Origin: Branchiostoma floridae | Taxonomy: Eukaryota > Chordata > Leptocardii > Amphioxiformes > Branchiostomatidae | DNA length: 64,000 bases | Assembly (NCBI RefSeq): GCF_000003815.2 | Contig: NC_049995.1 | Location: 12,977,712-13,041,711, forward strand | Reading direction: 5' to 3' | Shown here: one piece after another, positions 1 to 12,300 of the stretch | Numbering within the stretch: the first letter of the stretch is position 1 | Layout of the letters: each line of letters opens with the position of its first letter | Notes under the pieces: model-generated | Databases searched by the model: none | Told to the model about the DNA's origin: nothing | What the model saw: the letters and a program-made list of their open reading frames with translations, nothing else | Position numbers and translations under genes: made by a program

Positions 1-358
1 AAAACACAGTGGAAATCAAATTAAATCATGTCATAATGTAGGACTCTAGCACAATAAGAAAAATAATTTTTATAAGTCTTTGATATTAAGAGTATGAATA
101 TCATGTTGATGACCTAGTCTTGTGTTCTCTCGCGTGATTGAGACTAGGTCCATGACCAAGATGTGCTGTCAGACATTGAAAATTTGGAGGTAACGTTATG
201 TACCTTACCATTAAAAACAGTCATTGCTTGAAGAAAATTGGAATAACTGTATTCATACATGACTGATGAACCTCTTCAACCATGTTGAGTGAAATTTTAA
301 TATTTTGTCACACGTCAAAATAAAGTTCCAAGGGATTCCAAACTTTGAAGATGCTTAC

Positions 359-3300
359 CTCGTAGTTGGGCTTGATGTGAGGGGTCAGGAAAGCAACCTT
401 TGGGGCACTGTTCTTGTTGTAAACATATCTGAAAAGAAGAAAATGGCTTGTTTGGACCTTTTAATCACTCTAATAGACCCCTTTAATGGAGGTAATAAGG
501 GAGGAGGTAAGGGTCATAGATTGACAGATACAGATTACAAGCTTGGGCTACCAAAAAATCTACAAACTATACACTGTGCAGTAACAGTTACTGTTAACAC
601 AGTTGGAGAATCTTACAGCACAAAATAATTGACGCAATCTACCCTGAATTTCATCATTACTGTTACATACCTGACTATGGCCACCATGTTGGTCTCATAC
701 AGAGCATGGATGAATGCTGACAAGGCTACAGCTGCAGGCTAAAAGAACAGAAAATCAGTTAACAGTCATACAATATGATGTTACACTTTACACAACAAAG
801 TACTGAAAAATTTCACTAGGCCTCCCCTTGTCTTTCAGAATCTATTGAGTTATAGACTACCGATTGGGTGCATTTACCGGTTATGCTAAAGAAGAAAAAG
901 TCATTCCTCCAGTACAGGGAGTTCCTCTCAACCTTATTTCTTGTTTTCTTCTTGTCAGCCAGCATTAATTAAACCCCTTCTGGAACTTACCTTATGTTGG
1001 CAGACAGAAAGAAAACCTGACAAAATAGAAATCCCAATAAAAACATGTAACATACAACTAAAAAGATGTCAAAAACATTTGATTGGAGAGTGATCCTTAC
1101 CTCATCACCCTCCTCTGCTACAAAACAGCGGACAGAGTCTCCCATGTAGTACTGTCTCTTCACCTGAAAAACAGTTTGTGAGACAAAAACTTCAGTTTAC
1201 CAGCCAGCTTCTAAACAAATATAACGTTAGACACACACTCTGACATGCACAAAATCAATGCATGTATGCACACACTCATCACAATGTCAAACACATGCAG
1301 AAACAGTCTAACATTCACACAAATACAGTCACATAGACAGACACAAACATGGACAGACACACACATGCACTCACAAACACATACACATGAGTACACACAC
1401 ACACACATACACAATGCACACATACACAATGCACATACACACCCACAAACACACACATCCACACACATGAGTCAGTACAAACACAAACACACATTCAAGC
1501 ATACAGACGCATACACAAAATGTCCTGCAAACAGACACACACACACACAGAATGATGAATGTGCATACTCTATGTCAAACAACACATGCATACCATAGAC
1601 AAATACACTTCTGAGTCAGACAAGGAAACAGTCTCCCAAACTTACATTGTCCGCCCTGGTGAATCCCAGGACATCAAAACACTTGGCATCAGTCTTGAAC
1701 TTCATCTGGCTCTCATCGTCTGTGCTGAAGGGCACGATGGTGTTTCCATATCTGTATCCTGGGAAAAAAAGGAAAATAATTATCGTACAATCATGTATCA
1801 CCAGTTCACCTTTATCTGTGGGGTAACCTGTTCATTGTTTTTAGAAACGTGGTATTTGTTATGTCAAGTTGACAGACGGTGGCTTCAACTGATTTGAAAT
1901 ATTGCCACTTGAAACCACCAACCGTTGACTTTAACATCCCAAAGTAATTTCATTTTCACCTTGTTTTTTAAACGGATATAGGTTACTCCGTAGATAAAGG
2001 TGAACTATCGTAATGTCTGATTTCTTGTTCCTTGGGAATAACTCCATTGGGAAAAGTTCAACTTGAAAGCTGAACATTTGTAAATCACTTACATTCAATT
2101 ACACACAAACGCTTCTGAAAAGACAAGCCTTTGTTTACATGGATCTGTCTATAATTTTTATTCAAAGCCTTCTCGTAGAGTTCTACATGTGATTATATTA
2201 TTTTTACATATTTTTTCCATTTAACCAAAATTAAGGAAACTCCATTCAAAGATTCGGACTGTGCACCTTAACTCTTGCCTTTGAGTAAGTGCTGAATCAT
2301 TGCAACAGTTGTTTACTAAATTTGTTGCAATGCACCAGTGCTTATGGGGATCTGCCAGCCATCCGGCATGCAAATTGAATTGATGGTGTTCAAATGTAGT
2401 TCCGGGTCTATAACTTGAAGATTTTTTTGCTTGGAAAATAGGTAGAAATTCTGGCAGTTTTGAGGTCAATGTGACTGGGGAGGGTTTCTACTTTCTGATT
2501 ATGGCCAAAAAGCTGAGTTTTTGTGGTTATCAGGGGATATAAAGTTGGGACTATTTCCTGGTTGTGCAAGGGCCTCTTCCCTTCAAGTTGGTGGTTATGC
2601 GTTTGAGGGGGTGGGAAGGTTTTGGGGTATTTTTCTGCAAATCATGCCGTAAGATTTCTAATGACAATGGGATTTATCACAGCTGAGATGATGGGCTTTC
2701 ATGTGAGGGTAAGTTTGTTTGCCAGTAACGTCAGAAAGGTGAGTCATTGGCACTCATGTCTGTCTTTCTGTGCCTTTTTGAGTCAATGGACCGTGGATTG
2801 CCTGGGGGCTGTTCTTATGATGTCACATCATTAGTCAGGGGAATCCCCTTACTCACAGTTTGGCCACACCTACACAAGAGGTAAGAAAGTGCGATTGTTC
2901 ACCCAATCCATGTTTTTCCCTTTTCCCCCACCTTGTTATCAAGCGCCATTGAATAGAATACTGAAAAAATTGGCTTGAGGGCTTGTGCTATATGTATGCT
3001 GTATCTTAGATAATGCATAAGTTTATAAATAGCACAATAACCTTGGTCATAGTTTGCCCATGACTCATGCATATCCCCCCTCCCCAAAGACACACACAAA
3101 GAAAAGAGTTCTGCTCTCATGATCAGCATCTGGTTGCCATGCAGATTTTACTTGGCGCTACCGCGGATTTAACACTACAGCGAACACTCCATTTTCCGGC
3201 TACCGCGAAAGTAAAGCCCGCAAACTTAAATGCATGTACAGTAATTAGTTTTAGCCATGTATTGACTAACCAAAAGACTTAAAACCACAGTTTTTTTCTG

Positions 3301-6300
3301 ATTGTTATACTTTCTGAGTGCACAGAGATGGAATTTCAGTCTTTTTTTAGTAAGTTAAATAACAGTGTTGTGTGTGTGTGATATGTGTGCGTATGTGTGT
3401 GTCACAAATGTGCTCACATTGAAAGAACATTTTAAAAGCACTTAAGCCACTATACTACTGGAAAGTTGTTGAAAGGCTTCAAGGTAATCTAATGTTGAAA
3501 GTTTTGCTGAATATGGTGAATTTTGTTGTAACACTTAGTTTAAAGTCTTGTAATTGTCATTTTGGGAGGAGAGGGTGTCATTCCAAGAAACAATTGATTG
3601 AAATGGTAACTGTTTAAATGTTTTAATCAATTAGGATTTTACAAAGAAGGCCATAACAACAAAACAACTGTTACATTGTCTAAATGTTTTAACATGTAGG
3701 ATTCCCTTCCATCATGAGGAAAGTTGTTTGGCTACTCCTGCTGCTTCCATGGCGGGTCCAGGGCCAGCTAGAGCCCTCTACATCAACAACTGCCACTGCT
3801 ACAGGGAGTCCCTCTGCAGCTTCTACAGAGAAATGCCCAGAGTTGTATGCATATGATGAATGGGTGCATGACTGTTTACCATGCAGCATATGCATCTCAT
3901 ACCCCAATTCACCATTCTGCCATGCATGTCCAGAGTTTAATAAGGAAACTCCTCAGGCACCTGCACCAGCAGGTCCTGACTCAGAAGTGGACTTAGAGAC
4001 ATCTGATGTAGTTGGACAATCCTCAGGTGAGTACTACATGATTTACAATGTATGTTGTCTTTTTACTTGGTCTACAGTAAACCGTATGAAATTGTACTAT
4101 AATTGTAGACTCTTACAACATTGTATAAGACCTGTAAAAATTCAAACTTGGAATCATCATATGCATTACTTAATTTATGAGGCCAAGATCTAACAACAGG
4201 TGGTCTAGCACTAATGTAAATATATTTTGAAAGGAATTGTAGAATCCAGTCAATTATGTATTTCAGGCCAGAATTATCGAATCATGTTTCCCAGGAAGGA
4301 AACATTCTGATTTTGTCGACGTTCATTTTCATCTTTTTCATCCGGGAGGGATCTAATCAAAACTCAGAAAAAACTGGGAGCTATAATATGCTTTCCGCCT
4401 TACCAGCTTTTTGATTGGCCGAAAATCTGTCTTTCTCGGGGATACGTCACTGGTGGACCTATCAATGGGCAGGACTCAAATAGCTCGCTATCGCCTTCTT
4501 TACCAGGATGCAATGAAAAACCGGGAGGGACGTATGCGAATCGGCCATATGTTCGACCAAAAAGGCGTTCCAGGAGGAAGTTGCCCGCCATGGAACGAAT
4601 GAGATCACAAACTTTTCACACAAAAACATTGTGTTCAGAAGATTAGACATTGGAATCTTGGAATGAACGGACCTATTTAAGCTATGCCCTACATTTCTAT
4701 ACCTGTTAGAACAAGTCAAATATGTTTGTGTTGGAAGCAACGTAGTGGTTAATGCATCATCATTCTTAACCATTTTAGCAGCTTCAACCCGAGTTCGAGT
4801 CCGCGGAGGGTGATTTTTTTTCAATTGTCCTTTTTTTCCTTTTTAAACATGCATTTAATATAAGAATACTTTCATCTTGCGACCAGAACCATCAAAACCC
4901 ACCTTTGGGACTTTCTGTTCTGCATTTGCGTGCATGTTTTGGTAAAGAAACAGGGCTTGATTGTCAACGTATACAAAACACACCAGTATCAGTGCCAAGG
5001 CAAGAGGTAGGGGGGTAGATTTGCGTAATCAATAAGTTGCTCCAATGAAAATTTAGCGATCGATCAGTGTCACCGTTTTATCTGTTCTAGTTAATGGCGG
5101 TGCATGCAGGACACTCCAAGAAATGAAGAAAAAAAACTCAGGCATTCTGTAGTTACTGTAACAAAAATATTCAAGACCTGTAAATCAAGATTGAACATGA
5201 ATCTGAGAACCATTTATTTCATTCGGATCTTTATACAATGTACACTGTAATATTAGTTGGAAGACTTTCTACACAACACTTCCTATTTTCTGTCCTGGTG
5301 CTGATGATAATGTTGAGAACCATGTTTTGCAAAGTACATCATTCTATGTATGTATACTAAAGGCAAGTTTCATACAACTATGAAAATATACACTTTTCTC
5401 CTTTGTCATCTTTATTTGCCACAAAATCAATTTTCAATATCAATTGAACTTCTTTCCACAGACTTCCTACCTATGCTGACTGGAGCTATTGTTGGAATCA
5501 GCATTATGTTTCTGGTTATTTTGGCCCTAATTTTGAGCTTCAAGGTATCATTCATTAGGGCGAAATGGGTCAAATTGGGTTTAATGAACAAGCAGCCACA
5601 GCGAAAAAAGAGGTAAGATAACTTTGATATTGATTAGAGAACTAATGTAAATCAAAATGGTACCCAAAGTGTTCCCACATGAGTCTGTAGTTCACCTAAT
5701 CACTACATTTGTATGTCATTTAAGGTTGTAAAACAGAAGTTATAATTAATTGACCCAAGAAATACTTGACATGTGTGATTGTATCTTGGAAACTGGAATG
5801 CCTTTTGATACAATAAGCATTTAAGTGTTTTTTACGTAATGATTATGCCATCATTGAATAATCAATTAAATCAATGATAATCATTAAAGAAATGATAATC
5901 ATTGAAGAAATGATAATCATTGTTTCTTGCATTGCTTTCAGCAAAAATGGAAGAACTATCGATGCACCAGATCTGCAACTAAGTGAAAGAATGCATGGAG
6001 CCAATTGCAATTTGAATGTACTGATAGCCCAGGCACCAAAGACTTTACCTCCAAAAACACAAAATGCAATTGCACAGATGCAAAAGAAAAGTGTCCAGTT
6101 TGTGCCAGATGGAAACATATTTGACTCTGACTCTGACATAAGTCTTTGTGAGACTAGAACATGTAGTTCTGCAGCAGACAGTGGATATTGTGCTCCCATT
6201 GTATTGACACCATCTAACAGACTCAGTGTGATACAAATGTCTCAATGTGAAGACGAAAGTTGCAATGAGAGCACAGACTCTGTGTGTAGTAAGATCAACA

Positions 6301-9300
6301 TTGCTACATTTGATTGTAACTCAGTTGTTTTCTTTTCGGAGGCTCTTATTGGCAAAGACGGCGGTATCTTAATGCTTCCTAATGCTGCGACTTCTCTACT
6401 ATTCAGTCCACATTCTATCTCAAACCAGATTGACATTACCCTGGAAATACTGCATAACCCAGTTATACTGCCTGACTTAGGGGAAGATGAGACTTTGGTC
6501 AGTCCTTTTGTGTGCTGTGGTCCTCACGGCTGGACCTTCAACAAACCTGTGCTGTTAACATTTCCTCACTGTGGCATGTCTGACACAAATGACTTTACCT
6601 TACTTGTCAGTGAAACAAGTAGTCAGCAGGTTCCAGATTGGGTAGAAGTTAGCAATGCTACCCCAGGTATTGAGTACTTTGTCAGGGACAGCGAATGCCT
6701 TGTGTACACCAAACATTTCACAGGGTTTTCTCTGAAGTCTAGGGGCCCCAAGCAAGTACGTTTACTCGCTTTTTCAAGCGTATCTGATAACTTGTACAGG
6801 CTTAGGGTCTACTGCATCAATGATACAAAAGATGCCATTGATCGCATTAGGAGGGAAGAACAGGAATTTGGGTTCAAGCCAACCGACAGGGGGATTTCGA
6901 TGACCTTCTTGAATAACAAGGAGGACATTCGTCTGAAAGCAAACTTAGAGACACCAGGCTGGAAGTTTCTAAACAGTTCACAAGAGCTTGTGATCAGCTA
7001 CAATTCAGTTCGGGGAAAGAGGGATGGTAATGTGATGTTCAACCTTCAAGCAGAACCAGACCTTAAGGGAGACGCAAGGGTTCTGTCCCTGAGCATACAT
7101 GCTTTTCAGGAAGGCAACTCAGACTCTCCAACATACAGTGTTGCTGAGGAGTTGCCAATTGGAGAGTTTGAAATGACCCCATCTCTGCCTTCCTACCACA
7201 GATGTGATCATAGAGGGGCATGTAACTGTGTGACACAAACGCAGGTCTACACAGTACACACTAACATTACAAACCAGGCAAGGGTGTCTTTTCTGAACAC
7301 TCTAGGAAGCCACAGAAATCTTACCATCCCACATAAGCTTCGCACACATCTTTGCATTAAACTAGACCCCCTAAAAGAGCGTGGTGATGACTGGAGAAGT
7401 CTTGCGAGTGATTTGGGCCTTGACGAGTTGATTGAATACTTTGGTTCAAAGGGAAACCCAACTGAACTGGTGCTCCAAGAGTTTGAGAAGTCTGAGAAGA
7501 CCTTGAAAGATCTTTGGGGTATTCTGATAGGCATGGGGAGGCCAGATGCAGCTTCTTTGGTACAAATGTACATTCAGACAACAAGTTGTAAGCTGCCTTC
7601 TCCTGTTAGTGACAGTGGGGTGGGAAGTCCTGATACAGATCTAGAGGCACCAGGAAGGGATAGCACTCCTTCTCCTGGTTCTGATGTAAGGTTCTTTCCA
7701 AATGGCCCTTCAAGAGTAGGGGAGAGCTTTGAAGCCATATCCGAAACAGACCCACCACAACATGTGCACTGCGGAGGGTCTGTTCCTTCTGAGGATTTGT
7801 ACAATTCTAGTCAAGCTGCTGGTTCTCAGACAAACTCTCCACAGTTCTTGCATTGTGGTGGCTCTGCCCCTTCCCAGGATTTGTACACATCTTCTCAAGA
7901 TGCTACTTCTCAGACAAGCTCTCCACAATATGTGCATTGCGGAGGGGCTGACCCTTCAAAGGATTTGTTCAGTTCTTTATTTGAACATGCTATTTCCCAG
8001 ACAAACACTCCACAGTTCTTGCATTCTGGAGGGCCTGTTCCTTCCCAGGATTTGTACAATTCTTCTCAACATGCACATGTTTCTCAGACAAGCTCTCCAC
8101 AATATGTGCACTGTGGAGTGTCTGTACCCTCACATGAATTGTACAACTCCTGTGAAGAACAAACTGAACCAAAACTGATCCAAGCTATTGAAAATATGCA
8201 GGACTTACCACTTAACGTTAACAGCACAGCCAGGGAGAATGATGAGCCAGGAAATGATGAGGCTCAGGAAATAAACGAGACAGGTACAGATGACTCTGTC
8301 AGCTCCCAAGATATCGAGGTTATGGTTGTTACTAGTCCAGAAGTTAGGCATCTTCCAAATGGGCTCCGTGAGACAGAAGTGTAAACTGATGACACAGTGA
8401 AATTTGTCATTGAAACATACTGAGTTCTTATATCATGACTTCATATATAGTCCAGTTGTTAGCGGCCATGCCTCTGGAACTAGAAGTCGTGAATCCAAGT
8501 GTACACTCCTGTAAGGTGTTCCAGTCCTTAAGACAGGACATCAAGCAGTGGTTCCCTGTCAATTATGCTTGTCAAAAAGACCTATACAAAATTCTTTGCC
8601 CTCCCAAAATGTGACTTAAAAATGAGATGGAATGTGGACTTCAAAAACTGAGAAGATTGCAACAAGGGACAGCATTTGCTTTTGAATAAGGGTAAACCTG
8701 CCTGTCCATCAAATAGTTCATTTCATTGCATGGCCTTTTGCATTGTATATACATGTATTGTTAACTTTTAATTATCTGTTTGGAGTAATTGATTCCCTTT
8801 AATAAGTTAGTGCCTTTTGCGTGATATGTATTAACTTGTTGAAGTGTGTGTGTAATGACTTAATCAGGTTTGTTTTTTTATCGCATCAGTACTTTGGTGT
8901 TAAAGAATTGTACATGTATATCAAGTGGTGATACTTAATTCATACTAGTTTGTTTCTGTATTTTGAAAGACATTTAATTAGTTTTATTAATTTGTATATA
9001 CAAGGGTTGCAGGTAATAAATGGTCATAAATCATAATACTTAGCTTGTACAATAAAGCTTAAATTTGTAGTTATTGATATCAGATACTTGAAAACAAAAC
9101 TGCTACTAACTGTACATTGTAATAGGACAAAGTTTATAAATATGCACGTAAATACTGTGAATCTTTGTGTGAATTGACAAATTGATTAAGAGGGCATAGT
9201 AGAGAAGATGAAGATGGCTTTGTATGGCAGAAAAAGAAGCTTTTATACTATAGCATGATAACCATTAAATTTCCCTGCTTTTTTTACATAATTATGACTT

Positions 9301-12300
9301 ACATTGTGTTACTGAGTTAAACATACATTGTATATTTCTACAGTAACTGCTGTATACATATATACACAATGTACCTCTAGTCTGTAGATTAAAAAAAGGG
9401 CTGTACATGATGCAATTATGATGCTTATCTTGTCTTTGTGCATTTGTGTGAATGTTTATGCATGACAAGTGCATGTGCTTGCGCATATGTGTGTGTTGGT
9501 GTGCGTGTGACGACTAAAAATACAGAGCAGCCATCTATCCCAAACCTGACAGGCTCCCTCAAATCCCCTCCTCCTTCCCAAAGAATGGACAGAAAAAGAT
9601 AGAAAAGGACAGGAAAATTAAGTTTGTCGGTACCATCAATTGTGGACTCCACTGGAGTTTCCTCATCATCGTTAAGTCTGTGTTCATGAGTCGTGTGGAT
9701 GTCGTCTTTGCTCAGCGTGCGGGCATGGACTTTCTTAAAGGAGTTGGGCTTGCACTCCTTAACCTGGTAGGAAGACACAAGAAATACTATTCAAGCAAAG
9801 AAGTTATAATTACTACAAATAGGTATCATCTTAGGAGCCTTTTGATCAAACTTTATTTATCCATGTAAAACTCAAATCTTCCTACTGACTGCTATATTCA
9901 TTGAGGTAATGAGGCGAGAGGTAAGGGTCAGACAAAATACAATTTGAGTTTTAGTCAATTGATAGAGGATGCTCTCCTCTTCAGCATCATCACATCTTTC
10001 TTTCCATCTCAAAAATATGATTTTGATCAGCAAATCTGTTGTAATATATGTATCATTGGATGTAATGAAAAATTAGGGAAAAAAGATCTATAAGTTTGTA
10101 CAGGTATGAACACAAAACCCAGGGCAGGCTAAAAGCAGTATAATGTTTCGTGTGAGAAATTTTTGCCTTACTCTGATGAACCCTCGGACTGGAATCTTGA
10201 GGTTTGTCCCGACCTCTAGCATGACCTTCCAAGGAGCGGCCCGCACGTTTCGCTTCTGGAAGAAACTTAGCATCTGCAGGGCCTCACTGGAACAGTAGAG
10301 GAAACAAAGGTTATAAACTTAATAACCAATGTTACACTGCAGGCCACATTGGTTGTAGCATCAGACTATATATTTGCCTTTATAAACCAATTATTGGCTG
10401 CTTGTTCATCTTGAATTAAAGCCACCTTAGTGCAGACTGACTGGCATGCAAGTTTGTTTCTGTATGCGTTTAAAATTGACAGTTTCCTTCGCATACTGCC
10501 AGACATTTGAGATCCTCCAAACTTACATGATATGCACATCATATACGAGCTAGATGTCCTAATTTTCAATGCTAGTTTCTCAGTTCTGTCTTCTCACTCA
10601 CATATAGAAGCCATTTAATTGTCTATTTGCCAGGATATTTTGTGCAATTATATATAGGTGCAATAATGTGAAGTTATCCAGGTGGAACGCATCGGTTTGG
10701 GATTTTGACATTTCGTGCAGTGTGTGTTAATCCATTGTGCAATTAACTGGCTATTTTATACATGTTCTGTTGTTAAGGAAAGGGATAAACACGAGATGCT
10801 TTCTTCCTGATTATATTTGTAAAAATGGAAATAGGAAAATTTTTGAAGCTTCTGATAGCACCATCTACATCATACTGAAGTAGGTTTGCCCTTAAACTGA
10901 CCTCTCGGAGTACGCAACCCCGTCGACCTCCTCGATAACGTGGCGGATCAGCGCTGTGCCTGCCCGCTGCTGGGGCGTCCGCTCCTTCCTGGGGGGTCCG
11001 GCCCCGTTCTGGTCAGGCATGTCGCCATCTTCATCATCATCATCAAGGGACAGCCCACTGAAGGTCAACAATGGATACAACTTATAACAATGAATGGTTT
11101 TCTGTTTTTGCGATAACCTTATATTTTTTGTTTTTAACTCTCTATTTGACATTTAGGCACTTGATATAATATAAGAAAGCTCTGTTTTACATGTATCTTA
11201 TTTTTCTAGCCTGTTCATACTCATGGAGAGTGAGTGAGTAACTAAGTGAGAGAGAGTGAGAGTGAATGAGTGAGTGTGTGATTGAATGAATGAGTGAATG
11301 AAAACAAGTGAGTAAGCATGAATGAATGAGTGAATGAATGTATGTGTGAGAATGATGAAAGAGTTGGAGTGAATGGTTAAATCAATGAAAGAATAAATAC
11401 ATGTAGAAGAATGAATGAATGATGGGTAAGTTGATGAGTGAGAGAATGGATAAGTGAATGAGAAAATGAGAGTTGATGAGTGATGAATGAGGGAATAAGA
11501 GAGTGAACAAGGGAATGAATGAGTCAGTTCTGACTCACATGAGGTTGAATTCACACTCCAGTGCCTTCATCCCGTTGATGACTCCCTCCAGCTGATCGTC
11601 TGTAAACTCTCCCGCCAGGTTCGAGAACAGGACGATTCGCTTTGTCTCAAACTTCTTTCCCCTGGAACAAACAAACAAACAAACAAACAAACAAGTCCAA
11701 ACAGGAATTGTTATAACAGCCTGGTTTTCCATGAGAAATATTTAACTAAATCAAATAGTGTATGTATCAAATCAGAATTTTTCATACTCACATGGTTTGG
11801 TTCCGCACCAGGTCTAATGCCACCACAATGGCGTCCACAACTGGGAACTGTCAAGGATCATAACAACAATAAACAAAATGATCTGACTATAATAAAAACA
11901 GTTTGCTGTTTCTGTTGCAGGCACGAAATTATTCTGACATTGAATTCTCTACAAATTCCTGGAAAGATACAGTCGGCAGACACAGGAGGTGGAAGAATGT
12001 AGCATTGCAAACATCCTAATGCTTTCATTTCAATGGTAAAATTTGCCAAACAGAAAGGATACAGTCAGCGGACACAGGCCCTGGAACAATGTCGTTCTTT
12101 ACAAACTCAAGCAGGTCGAAGTCTGGCTGTCCTAGCGGCCGCGCAACTGTGATGTTCAGGTAACTCTCGTCGTCTGTTCCTGCCAGCTCATTGGCTGTTT
12201 CCTGGGTACCAAGCAGGATGAGCGCGACCTCATCCTTAGACTGGGAGAACATCTGTGGGAGAAAGGTCAAGGTTAGGTCAAGGTGATAACAGTGAAGATC

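Noticed and set aside
305-628. Plus-strand frame of 107 codons
   Set aside because: It is antisense to XRCC5 exon 12, whose splice sites, phase and homology are clear; the plus-strand product resembles nothing.
1211-1598. Open frames on both strands rich in Cys/Val or Thr/His
   Set aside because: They follow a CA-rich simple repeat inside an XRCC5 intron and have no other sequence content.
4260-4640. GGAGGGAT/CCGGGAGGGACG words and possible inverted repeat
   Set aside because: The matches are short and not clearly paired; no flanking duplication found.
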